A DNA stretch of 64,000 bases from Toxorhynchites rutilus septentrionalis (GCF_029784135.1 NC_073746.1:181599788-181663787); one strand, 5' to 3'; numbered from the stretch's first letter, positions 45,163 through 57,354 are shown. Numbers and translations: made by a program. The notes: generated by a model from the letters alone, not told the origin.

Positions 45163-45327
45163 TCTGAGTAACTCCTCGTTTCCACGTGGTATGACAGCTA
45201 GGGCTGAGCGATATTATTAACAACCTTTCAGTGGTTCAGTTGACGCGATAGAAACAAAGTGTTGTTTACGTTGGCACCTAAAAGTCGATTGTTGTTGTCT
45301 ACACAAAGGGTTTTCAACAAAATCAAA

Positions 45328-45632
45328 ATGGGTGGAAAGAAAATCAGCATGCAAGTCCGGGATCTTGTTGTTCGGGATCATTTGCAGCAGGTTTCACAGC
45401 AGGAGATTGCAGAGAAATTCGGAAAAAGCCGGAGCTCAGTCCGTGAAATTGAGCACAAGCACTGAGCCTACGGTTCGCTTGCTGATAAATCCGGAAGAGG
45501 CCGTCGTCGGAAGACCGATAGCCGGACGGATGAACGAATCATCCGGAAAATGAAGAAATCTCCAGAAGTGTCAGTCGAAGTCATTCAGGTAAACCTCTTG
45601 TTGGCGGTATCGGTCAGAATCGTACGCCGTAC
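45328..45632 (+). pseudogene. Tc1-like transposase, N-terminal fragment
   Basis: From ATG 45328 the frame encodes a Tc1-type paired DNA-binding region: ISMQVRDLVVRDHLQQ, VSQQEIAEKFGKSRSSVREI (first helix-turn-helix), a GRGRRRKTD linker (GRPR-type, minor-groove contact) and DERIIRKMKKSPEVS leading into VSVRIVRR (second helix-turn-helix). One in-frame TGA at 45463-45465 interrupts it. Homology ends near 45632, where the core of the foldback family begins, so the catalytic part was lost. Confidence 0.78.
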
Positions 45633-45635
45633 GAT

Positions 45636-45840
45636 TTTATTTTAGTCTTATCAATGCCCTAGACTAATGAAAGAGAGATGTGATAACTGCTAACTGCTAC
45701 TTGTCTAATTATTTTCTAGCTTTTAGTACATTATCATGTTCAATCACAATCAAACCGTTTAACTTAAAAAGTTTTTTTTTACTTATTTTATTTTGAAAGA
45801 AAAGTAGTTCATTGGCTTCAATTTGATATGTTGAATCATA
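45636..45840 (+). repeat. core of the foldback family, solitary copy
   Basis: Matches 48395-48660 in the same orientation and 25640-25925 in reverse. The best-conserved phrase spans GATTTTATTTTAGTCT, GCCCTAGA-TAATGAA and TGTGATAACT-CTAACTGCTA. Here no inverted arms flank it. Confidence 0.75.
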
Positions 45841-46889
45841 TTTCGGACACTTTGTTATAATATCTTGAATTCCTTAATGTCCTGAGTATATAACTATATG
45901 AATAATATCACAATTGATTTTTTAGAGTAACCCCTCGTTTTCACTATAATTTTATATGAGAATTACATTTGTATTGTAACATAGTAGGTAAGCATCTAAC
46001 AGCACTACTCATTATCGTTTGTGTTTGACGTTCGCTTAGCGTGAGCATGTAGAATTTCACCGTTCATTAATATTTAAATTTCGCTCGTGTTTCATCAGTT
46101 CTCATCATCGTTATTAGTTTAATGTTATTGCCTGGTAAGGTTTCGCAGTTGACTATTAAAAATAATCAAGTATCATGGAATTTTCTTCAAATAATTACAA
46201 AATAAAATGTCAGAAATTTGAATCGAACTTTTTCCCTACGATTCATATTTTGGACAGTTGAAATTGGTGATACTACAATGTGAGTTTTCGGGTTTATTAT
46301 GGATGCAATGCATAGATCCATATAACACACCAAAATATTTTGAAATCTTGCATAAATGATACACATGTTAATCAACTACAGACCACGAGATAGATATGAG
46401 GGAAACTTAATAATTAGTGGAAAATGTGCAATTGGATGAACTTCTAACAGAAGAAACGTTGCAAAAAGTTATGATTTTTTTTAAAATCATTTATGGAAAA
46501 AAGGTGAAAAATATTATTTTTCGGACCACCCTAAAATAGAAATGGGCACCCCAATGAAAAATCAAAAAAATCCGGGTTTAATATTTTACGAAAAGAAACA
46601 AAATTACCGCTTTTCACGGTCATCTGAGAAACATATCGGTTTCACGTGGAATGGCTGTATATTGATAGTTACATGACTTGACATGACATGTAACCACGGA
46701 AATCTGAGAATACTGTACGAATTTATGGGAAAATGGGAACGTTTTAGGGAGACTCTACTATGGAAGGTAAAAAAACGGATTTTCGTGAGTTTTTTTTTCC
46801 GGATGTTCAAATTAAAGTTGATTGTTGGGACAACTTGGTGAATGGTTGAGGTATACTCGAAGAGGTATTTTTTTAAACCAATATAATAT
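45841..46889. other. non-coding, nothing recognised
   Basis: A+T-rich. A phrase at 45925 (GAGTAACCCCTCGTTTTCAC) repeats one at 45171 (GAGTAACTCCTCGTTTCCAC) in direct orientation on the other side of the Tc1 fragment and core. No gene. Confidence 0.45.
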
Positions 46890-46892
46890 TAT

Positions 46893-47265
46893 GCTAGCTG
46901 GGAGGGTGGATGCCCTCTCTAAAACTAATGATTAGTTTTTCTCATAACATAATGGACCGATCTGGCTGAAATTGGCATGTAAAAATGTATTTTAGAAATG
47001 GTTATGTAGCCGTTTTTTGATATCTCAATTTTTTAGTTATATATGATTTTCTAAATAGCGACTTTTGCCAACAGCCAATTTTTCATTAAAATAGACGCGT
47101 ATTAGGGAATTTTTCGAATTTTCAAAACATGCTACGCAACAATTTAGATATTTCATTTTTACTTTATCATATGCCAATTTCAGCCAGATCGGTCCATTGG
47201 ATTTTAAGAAAAACGTACCATCAGTTTTGGAGAGAGCATCCACGCACCTAGCTGCTAACATCATA
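46893..47265. mobile_element. MITE with ~95-bp inverted arms
   Basis: Left arm (46893-46990) and right arm (47165-47265) are imperfect reverse complements. Both contain ATGGACCGATCTGGCTGAAA (right arm inverted as TTTCAGCCAGATCGGTCCAT), GGATG followed by CTCTCT, and a GCTAGCTGGGAGG/AGCAGCTAGGTGC tip. Total about 370 bp, no coding sequence. It is a foldback MITE. Confidence 0.82.
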
Positions 47266-47284
47266 ATAAACACTATACAAGTCG

Positions 47285-47351
47285 GACTCGATTATCCGGA
47301 GTATTGGTTTTTTTTTAATCCGGATAATCGGATCCTCCGGATAATCGAGTC
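47285..47351. repeat. 17-bp inverted repeat resembling pogo/Tigger ends
   Basis: GACTCGATTATCCGGAG and its exact reverse complement are 33 nt apart. The phrase with CGATTATCCGGA resembles Tigger/pogo-type terminal repeats. It could be two ends of one element with nearly everything between them deleted. Confidence 0.7.
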
Positions 47352-47999
47352 ATAAAAAAATAATTTTCTCTCGGTAAACGTATTATAATTATAATTTGCA
47401 CTTATTTATTAAACGGTTTTATCTTGGTTAACCCGTTTGTATGTTTGTGACTTTGTAACTCTGTATGAAGCGCTGTACCACATTAATAGAAATTTAACTC
47501 CCTTCCTGTTGACCCATTGATCTGAAATTTGGAACACATCTTTATCTCTGGTGTCATTATAAAACTGCGTATTCCATGGTCTTGAAAATCCAAGATGGCG
47601 GCCGCTACAAAATGACGGATTACACATTTTCTCAGAACCCCTTCAATATGGATATTAAATGAAAGGGCTTGACTAGTGGATTCATGAAAAAGTTATTAAG
47701 TTATAAAAGTTATGATACTAGTTATTCATGAAAAATTTAAATCCAAGATGTCGGCCGCTACAAAATGGCGGATGACACATTTTCTCAGAACCCCATCATT
47801 ATGTATATCAAATAAAAGGGATTGACTAGTAGAATACAGTAATTTATGAAAAATTTAAATCCAAAATGGCCGCCACCACAAAATGGCACCATATATTTTT
47901 TTTAAAACCTCTTCAGTATGGGTATCAAAAGAAAGTTCTCGACGTAGTACATAGCAGATCATGAAAAATCCAATTTCAGGATGGCCGCAGTCCCCACAC

Positions 48000-48395
48000 A
48001 ACTAGTTACTTTTTAAATGGTTCCATTCAGCTTGACCTGTTTGTATGTATGTTTGAATGTTTGTAGGGTTGTCCTACATTAATAGAAAATTGAACCCGTT
48101 CATGTTGACTGATTAATCTGAAAGACACCTTCAATTCTACTGTCATTATCAAACAACGTATTCCAGGATCTTGAAAAATTCAATTTGGCCATCGCTAAAA
48201 ACTGGCAGAATGACTTGACATGGAGAACACATAACATAGTAAACAACATAAATTCAAAAAGGTCCCCGCCACTAAATGGTCGACTATGTATTTTTTGTAA
48301 CCCCCTCAATATCGGTATCAAATGAAATGGTTTGACTAATAGAATACAGTACATCATGAAAATATTCCGAAGAAAATTAGGTAAGAAATAAACGT
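48000..48395. repeat. inner left arm of foldback element
   Basis: About 400 bp complementary to 48660-49105, including the TTCCGAAGAAA/TTTCTTCGGAA tip next to the core. Confidence 0.85.
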
Positions 48396-48659
48396 TGGAT
48401 TTCCATTATCCACAGTTAGTTGTTTCATCAAATACCCCAGGATTTTATTTTAGTCTCATCATTGCCCTAGATTAATGAAGGAACGGATGTGATAACTACT
48501 AACTGCTACTTGCCAAATTATTTTTTAGCTCTTAGTAAATTAAACCGTTTAACTCAAAAAGTTGTTTTTACTTATTCTATTATCTAGTTTTTTAGTAAAT
48601 TATCTGTATCATCAATATACTTCTTCAGATTAAAACCATTCAAAAATTTATGTTTTTTT

Positions 48660-49105
48660 TTTCAATTATTGTTTCTTACCTAACTTTCTTCGGAATATTT
48701 CGATGATGTACTCTATTCTATTAGTCAAATCATTTAATATGATACCAATATTGAGGGGATTGCAAAACATACATAGTAGACCATTTTATGGCGGCGATTT
48801 TTTCGAATTTATGTTGTTCATAGTGTAGTGTATTCTCCAAGTCATGCCATTTAGCCATTTAGCCATTTTTTAGCGGGGGCCAAATTAAATTTTTCAAGAT
48901 CATGGAATACGCAGTTTTATAATAACAGTAGAATTAAAAGTATGTTCCAAATTTCAGATCAATCAGTCAACAGGAACGAGGTCAATTCTCTATCAATGTG
49001 GGACAACCCTACAAACACTCAATATACATACAAACAGGGCAAGCTGAATGGAACCATTAAAAAGTAATTGTTTATTTGGGAAATGCGGTCATCTTGGATT
49101 TGGAT
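48660..49105. repeat. inner right arm of foldback element
   Basis: Inverted partner of 48000-48395, slightly longer because of small insertions. Confidence 0.85.
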
Positions 49106-49601
49106 TTTTTATAATCTACTGTGTTCTATCAGTCGAGCAGAGTTTCAGTCGGGCAGCCGTCGAGTGCGGACGTGTTTTTTTCTAGCTTCGCGCGTGATTT
49201 ATTCCAATTGTTGAGCGGGGGAACAAGATGTCCGCGTTGTGTGCTGTGTTTGTCACTCCCTAATTGGAGTGGTCTTTCATGTCTGCTTCATGATCTGTAA
49301 TATTATAACCAGTGTTTTTTCTTGAGTTGGGATGGAGGTGGATAGCTACAGTGAAATGTTGATGAAGCCATTCCTATGTTTTTCTGTGTGGCGATGAAAA
49401 CTACCGTTTTGTTTTTCTCTCATTCGTCGCGTGTATATCGCATTTCTCTTGTCGACGCGTGTGTATGTGTTGTGGCGAACGGTTCGTCCGTCAACGTCTA
49501 AGTGTTGGTTCTTATTTTTCATACGAGTGCAAAATACGAGTTTGTGTAGTGAATATATCACACAGAGGGAAACATCGGCATGCCGAGCCGAGCGGGCAGT
49601 G

Positions 49602-49680
49602 ATGGCAGATAAGTTTCCTTCTTTCATTCCATCATACATAAATAATTATTTTCAGATCTCCCGGGGAATTTTTTTTTTTT
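49602..49680 (+). pseudogene. start of LINE ORF1 (short, interrupted)
   Basis: An ATG at about 49602 (context GCAGTGATGGCAG) opens MADKFPSFIPSYINNYF and runs into a T run at 49668-49681, which looks like the A tail of a minus-strand retroposon inserted in the frame. The position about 460 bp from the LINE 5' end fits an ORF1 start. No domain is left to confirm it. Confidence 0.3.
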
Positions 49681-49984
49681 TTGAGACATGCTACAATATT
49701 ACTTTGCTAGATTCACTTTATTATTAATAATTTTAACTTAGCTAACCTAAACTTATCTCTTTGCCTTGAATATGTATGTCTCTCATAAACGGATGATTAT
49801 TTTGATTTCTTGCTGCTCGCTGATGGTGGCATTGCTAAATGTGAGTGATGAGGTGTTATTTTAAAATTCACTGATATAGCAATATTGTTGGCGGTGCAAT
49901 TGTGGGGTCGTTTGTTGAGTCGATCGGTGAAGGATTCGCCAATTAATTGCATATCCGAAGAGAATAGAGTGAGAAATGAAGACC

Positions 49985-50335
49985 TTCAAAAATTCAAATC
50001 CTAAATCTAAAAATCTAAAAATCTAAAAATCCATGCATTCGGAAATCTAAAAATATAATGATCCAAAATTCTAAGAATCTAAAAAGTAAAAACAAAATTT
50101 TTAAAATTCTAAAACTGAAAAAACTGATGGTCTATGTAAGAAACTGAAAATTTTGAAATCGAAAAATTGGAAAATCAAAAAAAATAAAAATTCAAATAGT
50201 TGAGAAGCGAAAAATCAAAAATTAAAAAATCGAAAATTAAGAAAATTAAAAAAATTAAATATCGAAAAACCACTAAATCTGAAAGTTTAAATTCTGAGGT
50301 CTAAAAATTAAAAAGTCCGAAAATTGACACCATAA
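49985..50335. repeat. degenerate AAAATC/AATCTAAA low-complexity tract
   Basis: A 350-bp purine-rich tract made of drifting AAATCTAAAAATC-type units, with no coding potential. Confidence 0.85.
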
Positions 50336-50869
50336 ATCTACAACAACTCACTACGCGATTAATAACAGCAGGTTTGCCTGTAGTAATAATTTGCGACGTG
50401 ACGAGTTACGACATATATATTCTACTGTAAAGGTGTTTTCTCGGCTACCTTCTAAGGTTTCCATGAGGTTTCCATAAAAAAAAAGGAAAAATGTTAAGAG
50501 TTTTATAGATCACGCGATGAATCATGAAGTTTAGAGTTAGCGTTTACAGAATCACATCACTTACCGCAGTGAATCCTGATTTTAAACCTATCCCACTAAC
50601 AAATACCCCTTCCATGATAAACGCTAGGGAACCACGCTATAGAGGCGACCCTTCTGGCCTTCGGGCGGCGAATATCATACTAACATTCCTTCCCTTCCCC
50701 TGGTGATTGTAAGGACGTGGCCGGCGTCGTTATTGACCATTTAAAACTCAAATCACCGAAAATTGCACAACGAGAATGATTTGCTAGTCCCAAGCGTCAT
50801 TCTGTGTGTTCTTTGTGCAATTTGGTTGGTTCCGGTCAATCACGGTGAGCAACTACGAATTGTACAGTC

Positions 50870-50897
50870 TACCCAAGCTCAAGCTCAAGCTCAAAGC
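50870..50897 (+). repeat. (CAAGCT)n LINE tail
   Basis: Three to four CAAGCT units directly before the 25-bp target duplication. Confidence 0.9.
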
Positions 50898-51065
50898 TCT
50901 ACTGTGTTCTACCAGTCGAGCATTTTTATTTGATACCCATATTGACGGGGCTTTGAAAAAAATATGACGACATTTTATGATGGCGGCCATTTTGGATTAG
51001 CATTTTTCATAAATAACTGTATTCTACAAGTCAAGTCTTTTCATTTGATACCCATATCAGCTATT

Positions 51066-54000
51066 CAATATGGAATTATTATACAAATTATTCAAAATTT
51101 CCGAAAATCAAAAATAAAATACTTCGACCTGTATTGGTATCCGAAAAATAAAAAAAAATACATCTTCGGATATATCCTAACCAATCACCAAAATCTTCCA
51201 ACAACATAACAAATAAGTCTTAAATATTGAAAGAATTCTTAGAGGGGATTGCAAACCTGAGTTGGCGTGTAATAAACCAATGGAAGATTATAATTTTTTA
51301 TGACAATGCGAAAAAATCAGGTGACCAGTAGAATAAGTATCTCCATTAAAATAATACTAGATATTATTTCATATAGACGAAACTAAGTTTTGCGCCAGAC
51401 AAAAATAATTTCGTTCCGACCCTTACCATTATTATTGAAGAATATACCACTCTCATACGTCGCCTTTTAAAAGTTCATCTAATGTGCACTCCGTCGCCGA
51501 GAAACGCTCAACGTTCTGTCGAACCGTCGTGGGTTGATTATTTTCCAATTTCCCTGCCTCCCTCCCATCGGGGGCCAATCATTTCATCAGTCGATCCATC
51601 CGATGCATAGTTAGCTGGGAGCAGACTTCTACTCAATTGCAACATTTACTTCGCCAGTGTCGATTGATGCGGTTAGAGCATCTTTCCGCAGCAGCAGCAG
51701 CATCACTTTCATCTTGTTACGCCCCCGCGCCCCAATCGACATCTTCGGCAGTGGCGGCGGCGGCATCGACAGAAAGAGACACTCTATCTTCCCTGTCTTC
51801 CCTCATGGAGAAGTTCGGAAGCTGATGAAAAGTGTTCGTTTTTCTCTCCTTGCTCACATCCATCATTCGGAACGAGCCGTAGCCGAAACCGAAACTATGA
51901 GTAAGCAGCATCAAGAACAAACTTTCTACTTCATTAAAAATTTACAAAACACACAAATATCCGATGATGAGCTATCATCACCACTGGAGAGCAGGAAAAC
52001 TACGAGAACTGAAAGCCACTTCGACGGAGTTCGATTTGTGGAATGAAACATGGGAACGTGGTGAAAAACGGGGGAAGGATGTCTTTATGACACTTATGTT
52101 AGACTAGCGACTATTCGAACGGGTGTTTCGGAAGTGTCTTCCGACTCACATACTGTCCCTGGTCCGCAGACTAATGCATTAATACCTGCGAATGGAGTGA
52201 AATGAAATTTATCGACCATGAACGGCACAGAATGGCTTTGGCAAGCGTTGGCAGTCATCGCCAGATTGGATTCAATTGAAGATGGTTAGTGGGGGTGACT
52301 GCGATGACCCTTTGATCTATCGATATTGTTGTGATTTGTTGATTTATAACTTTGACGAGAGATCAGGTTTCCCACGGACTGATTCGAGGGTATTTCAATT
52401 TAAAACATTTAACCGGCTGTTGACTCTATGAATCATTCCGTTAGAGAATCGATAGTTCATCAAAAACACATCGCGAAATCGCAAGCGACCGATTCACGGG
52501 ACATTGACTCACCGTTTTCGTGTGGCACAGCTGCAGATTCGACTCGTTTATCCAAATAACGGATAACCCGCTAAACCGCCAGGCGCTGTTGAATGCCATA
52601 AAAAGCTAACGAATTCGCTAAAAGGATCGTTTGCCAACGTTGATTAATTATTCGCAACCAACCGAACATTGTGCTGTTATTCTTCGGCTTACTTTTCGGG
52701 AGGTTCGGAAGGTTGATTGGTTCACCAGAGAAGAAGCCAGAAGGAAGCGAAGAAAGCAAAAATGGTTACACACAACCTCTCGCAATTTTCAGTCTCGTGT
52801 AATATATGGTTCTGTGCAGGTTCTCGAAAACCCTGCGCAGAGATGCAATGGGAAGAAAAGTGGTTTGAAAGCGCCGTTCCTGACAGAGCGAGTGAGCTTA
52901 CGATGTGGTGTAGTCGATATCCCGACACAATCCCCACTCCGCCGTCGTCGTTACAACCCATTCTGGATAAGCTGTCAGAAAAGAGTGGCCCACGGAATGA
53001 AGAAATGCACGAACCGTGTTTTACTCGGTTCTGGCCTTTTTTTGTTACCGCGCTCTCCCAATGGTCGAACGGAACACAAAGTGAATACGAAAGCTATACG
53101 TGAATCATATTGTTTCTTGCTGTTTAATTTGGCAAAAAAAAAACACTGAAAATTAAACGAGTATGAAAATAGGAAGGAGCTGGGCGTCTTTGGTGGGTGG
53201 GTGGTGAGTGAAAAACGAACCCAACAAGTGCAGATATTGTTTCTAATTCGTTCTGTACAAATGCCATTAATCATTTTTCAGCAGGTTTGGCTCGGTCCGG
53301 GTTTGCTTAGCGTGTGTTCCGGCAGCATAACAAAAACAAACTTCATGTGAACAATTTTTCAGACAGCACAAATTTGTTGTGGAAGTTTCTGGTTTTGATG
53401 TTTTACAATCTGTTCATCTTTCATGAATCGTGAACTTTCGGGATAAGGTTGCAAATTTGATCCCATTTTGCTGGTGCAATCGAGGAGATTATTATTTCAA
53501 CAGGCGACTCAAAACTGTTTGATTGCGCCATTTTTCTCCCTCAATAACCGACTAAAACTATTAATAACCACGCGGTTTTCTTCAGTTCCAGGTAAAACAT
53601 TCCCGAAGAGCTGTTTATTTGCGGAATTTGAGTATTTGATTACACGATTGGGATCACATTGCCACCTCCGCGCGGTAGGACATCATTAATTTGATATTTT
53701 ATACGCCGAATGGGCAATAGGTTTAATTTCTAGTGCACACATATAGAGAGCTAAATAGTGCACCACGCTGTGGCACCCTCACTTCCAGACAAACGCCGCG
53801 ATCGGGCAATCCAAGGCCCAATGTAAGTAAACATGGCCATTAAGTTGGTAATAATTCACATCGAAAGCAATAACTCATGGACTGAAAACGGATCGAATCC
53901 ACGGGAAGCTCCCGAGAGACGGCACTGATTATGAAATTTACTTTTACCTTAAGTAGTTTCACAGTGCAGCAGAATCCGCTCTTCGACGGTCCATAAATAA

Positions 54001-54326
54001 TGTGTAATCTCGTGTGCCCTATTTACGACGTTTTACCTTAGCTGGCAACTGTTTTTTTTCCATTCTGAAACGGGGCTGCATCTGCTACAATATATTGCGA
54101 GGTGAGATAAATAGTCTAAATGTCGTATCGCTGATTGAAGTTGGATCATTGAAATTAAGTGGAATTGATAAATCTATAATTTTGTAGGAGTGTTTTGCAG
54201 CCATGTGATTCAACTTAAGCATTGGGGAAGTTTTATTGGGACGTATTATTGGAAGAATTTCAATAACAGTCCCGTAAAAAAAGGTTTAACTCCGTGATAA
54301 ATAGAAAGACTTTGAAGCATTGTACA
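51066..54326. other. unique-looking non-coding DNA
   Basis: More than 3 kb without transposon ends. The longest open frame is 172 codons (plus 52631-53149), overlapped by a 128-codon frame; neither shows a domain, codon regularity or splice-bounded structure. A CAG/GCA-rich patch at 51690-51770 gives short Ala/Ser runs. The base composition is less A+T-rich than in the transposon areas. It may be an intron or regulatory DNA of a host gene. Confidence 0.45.
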
Positions 54327-54331
54327 CATTG

Positions 54332-54682
54332 TGTTGCGGGATTCAAGAGCTGTGAACGGTATCCACTCGGTGAGGGTTTCTATTGGGTATTTCTCGGCGC
54401 ACGCTTACCAGTGCAAGTAGACTCATTGTGGTACTAGATTTGTCGGAGTTAAATTTAAATGTTCGTAAGAATAGGGTATTGTACTATAGTTATTGTAAGA
54501 GGAGATCTTTTTGAAACCATTGTACCGTCAATCGTCCATCAATATACTTGTGTCTATCGTATTTGAAGAAATGTTTAAATGTTATGTAATAATTCGTTAA
54601 TTAGTTAATAAATGTAACGTAAATGTAATGCAGTTCGTCAATAAATACAATATCAAAATACACTGCGGATAATCAATATACA
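54332..54682 (+). repeat. BEL 5' LTR
   Basis: 351 bp from TGTTGCGGGATTCAAGAGCT to TATACA. It has an AATAAA at 54608 and another at 54639 that could serve polyadenylation. No difference from the 3' LTR was seen by eye. Confidence 0.95.
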
Positions 54683-54686
54683 TAAA

Positions 54687-54702
54687 TGGTCCTTCGAACC
54701 GG
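54687..54702 (+). other. primer-binding site
   Basis: TGGTCCTTCGAACCGG begins four bases after the 5' LTR. Its complement ends in CCA and contains GGTTCGA, the T-arm motif of tRNAs, as expected for a tRNA 3' end primer. The exact tRNA was not identified. Confidence 0.75.
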
Positions 54703-55181
54703 TTCTGGATTAGAGGATCAATGAGAATAAAGGATCATCGCCATTAAAAGGATCATCACTTATAAAAGGATCTATTGTCGACATCATTGGAATTTTAATT
54801 TGAATTGAACATCTTCACTGCAAAAATCATCGAGCATCTCACGGGGCAATCAAAGAAGTTCAGAGGATTTTAAATCAACTTGGATCATATTGGACTTGTA
54901 CCAGGAACGGTTCTATAGCCGTGTAGGTTAGTAGACATTTAGTACATGTCCAGCCGTGGCACTACACTAGATTCTAACACAAATCTCTCAATCGCATGTC
55001 TTAAATCACGCTTTCTGGCGATCGTTCATCGCATCATCAAAATCGGAGAAATTTCTTGGATACAATAACGCTGTTACTGGTGAACGGACGATTCGGAACA
55101 TCGGCAAGTCGTACACTATTGGACCAATCATTCCTATGGAGCAGATCATCGTGAGAGAAAGGTGAATTGGACGCATCAATC

Positions 55182-56803
55182 ATGCCACCAGCATCAACTT
55201 CATCATCGAAGGTTAAAACCGTATCAATGAAGTCACTGCAAGTGAAACTCAACGGACTGCAGGCTTCTTTTCAAACCTTGTGAGCTTCATGAATGAATAT
55301 CCTGAGGGGACAACCGCCAATCAGATCGCAGTTCGTCTTGAGAGGTTGGATGATTTGTGGGAAAAGACAAACGATATTTATTACGAAATTGAGTGTCATG
55401 AAGATTTTTCACCTGATGAAGAAGTCTATGTGAAGGAGCGTTCAGTTTTTGAAAATCGATATTACGATGTAAAATCATTTCTGTTAGATAAGGCCAGGGA
55501 GTTAGAAGATACTGATAATTTGAACCAAACAACAAGGCAATTAGATGCAACAATGCAGGGAGTAACCGAACATGTACGTCTTCCAATGATTAAGCTGCAA
55601 TGTTTCGACGGTAACATCGACGAGTGGCTCAGCTTTAGGGATCTTTTTACTTCACTAATTCATTTGAAGCCTGAGTTACCGGACGTAGAAAAACTGCATT
55701 ATCTCAAAGGATGTTTAGAAGGCGAAGCGAGGGCGCTAATCGATTCTTTGAAGATCACAAAGGCAAACTATCATATTGCCTGGGAATTGTTGCTCAAGCG
55801 TTATAATAACAGCAAACTATTGAAGAAGAAACAGATGCAAGCACTATTCAAACTACCAACTATAGTCAAGGAATCGGTCGTAGAATTGCGCTCATTACTG
55901 GAAGGATTTGAGAAAATCGTTAACACGTTGGATCAGATAACACAACCAGCAGATTTCAAAGACTTACTGCTGGTGAATATTCTCAGTTCCCGGTTGGATC
56001 CATACACACGAAGAGGGTGGGAGGAATTTTCCTCTACGAGAGAGCAAGATACGCTTCCTGAACTCATCGAATTTCTGCAGCGACGTGTGCGAATTTTGGA
56101 AGCGCTCCCTGCTAAATCATCGGAAAATAAACACGAGCAAACCGCAGTTATTAGAAAAGGGCCAACCCCAATACGCGTCAGTCACCATGCTGCTCCACAT
56201 ATAAGCGGGAAATGTCCTGCATGTCCCGATACACATTGGCTTTATTTGTGTCCCACCTTCCAGCGCATGTCAATTCCGAGTAAGGAATCAGTTTTACGCT
56301 ACAACAATCTGTGTCGGAATTGTTTTAAAAAGGGCCATCAGGCAAAGGAATGTCTATCGAAAAATTCCTGCCGTAACTGCAAGGGTCGACACCACACCAT
56401 GGTATGTTTCAAAACAGAAGGTGAAAGTAGCATCAGGAACTCATGCGAAGCAGGTGAAATCACGGCAAATCAGAGATCACACTCAAGGGTTGCAAACATG
56501 GCGGCAACAAATTCAGCTTCATCAACAACATCGGTTAATCAATCTTCGAAAATTCTCTTAGCTACAGCTTTAGTGCTAATCGAAGACAATTGTGGACTGA
56601 AGTACCCTGCACGAGCGCTGTTGGATTCAGGATCAGAATCCAATTTTGTTTCGGAGAGATTATGCCAGCCTATGAGAATATCCAGAACAAAGGTAGATGT
56701 CTCAATAGTGGGAATAGGCGGTGTGACAACAAGTGTAAAGCATAAAGTACATGCAACAATTCGATCTCGAACATCTCCATATGCGCAAAAAATGAGTTCC
56801 TAG
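55182..56803 (+). pseudogene. BEL gag and protease start, frameshifted
   Basis: The likely start is ATG 55182; 33 codons later a one-base shift near 55280 ends that frame, and the 507-codon frame from 55280 continues the protein. Features in order: an alpha-helical start with the LERLDDLWEK block, the LQCFDGNIDEWLSFRDLF block (gag core of BEL/Pao, DUF1759-type), a helical region with YHIAWELLLKRY, a Cys-rich CPAC segment (56214), two zinc knuckles (CRNCFKKGHQAKEC at 56312, then CRNCKGRHHTMVC) that bind the RNA, and the protease active site LLDSGSESNF (56618). The frame is lost in an A run near 56790. Confidence 0.9.
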
Positions 56804-57354
56804 TTTTTCCGCGGGTGACAGTCAACCTACCAACTGCAACAGTACAAACGAAAGGCTGGAACATGCCCGACGGCATCGAACTGGCCGATCCAGCATTTTA
56901 TCAATCTGGTAGCGTCGATTTAGTGTTGGGAATATAATCATTCTTCAGCTTCTTCCAAACGGGAAATGAAATATCATTAGGAGACAGTTTACCACGACTT
57001 ACAGAATCTGTGTTTGGCTGGGTGGTATCAGGAGAAATGGCATCAGAAGAACCAATTTCACGCATTAGTTGCAACATGGCAATATCAGATCGATTAGAGG
57101 AGCTTATAACTCGATTTTGGTCCTGCGAAGAAGTAGGAACTACCAACTACTCACCTGAGGAATCATGCTGTGAGGAATCATTCCAGCGCACAGTGCAGCG
57201 CAGTGCAGATGGTCGTTACACTGTGACACTTCCAAAAAATGAGGACATCATATCAAAATTAGGAGAATCAATGGAAATAGCTAAAAAACGCTTCGAAAGC
57301 GTGGAACGACGACTCACTCGAAACGATTACGAGAGCAATATCAAAGGTTTATGA
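56790..57354 (+). pseudogene. BEL protease end to reverse-transcriptase lead-in
   Basis: After the shift near 56790 the protease continues to GSVDLVLGI, where a TAA (56935-56937) interrupts the frame at a place where BEL elements have a conserved G-x-(D/E) block. The frame then stays open with SVFGWVVSG, the FWSCEEVG block and GRYTVTLP, all conserved before the reverse transcriptase. A further one-base shift near 57325 separates it from the next domain. Confidence 0.85.

Larger units (their letters stand above)
49140..50897 (+). mobile_element. LINE with 5' and 3' ends but mostly non-coding inside
   Basis: Flanked by a 25-bp direct repeat (49115-49139 and 50898-50922, one mismatch), beginning TCTACTGTGTTCTA. 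The 5' end (TTTCAGTCGGGCAGCCGTCG followed by AGTGCGGACGTG) looks like a LINE promoter start with an initiator and a downstream GGACGTG. The 3' end has a GTGATTGTAAGGACGTGGCC block and a (CAAGCT)n tail, as in some mosquito LINEs. Only 1.76 kb separates the ends, so ORF1 and ORF2 are nearly all missing. It is an internally deleted, possibly SINE-like derivative with a second insertion inside (T run at 49668). Confidence 0.72.
47400..51065. mobile_element. large foldback element, copy 2, split by a LINE
   Basis: Left arm: tandem ~125-bp units and a GTTTGTATGT-led module (47430-48395). Core: 48395-48660. Right arm: the same modules inverted (48660-49139), continuing after the LINE at 50923-51065. 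The inner 400 bp of the arms match closely, for example GGTTCCATTCAGCTTG (48019) against CAAGCTGAATGGAACC (49040). Removing the LINE restores a continuous right arm. No coding sequence. Confidence 0.82.

Noticed and set aside
45163..45945. Terminal repeats of the Tc1 copy (GAGTAAC-CCTCGTTT phrases)
   Set aside because: They are direct, not inverted, so they cannot be Tc1 ends; they may be unrelated repeats.
52631..53149. 172-codon open frame as a gene
   Set aside because: Overlaps another long frame, has no domain, no clear start context and very basic, irregular composition; chance open frame is more likely.
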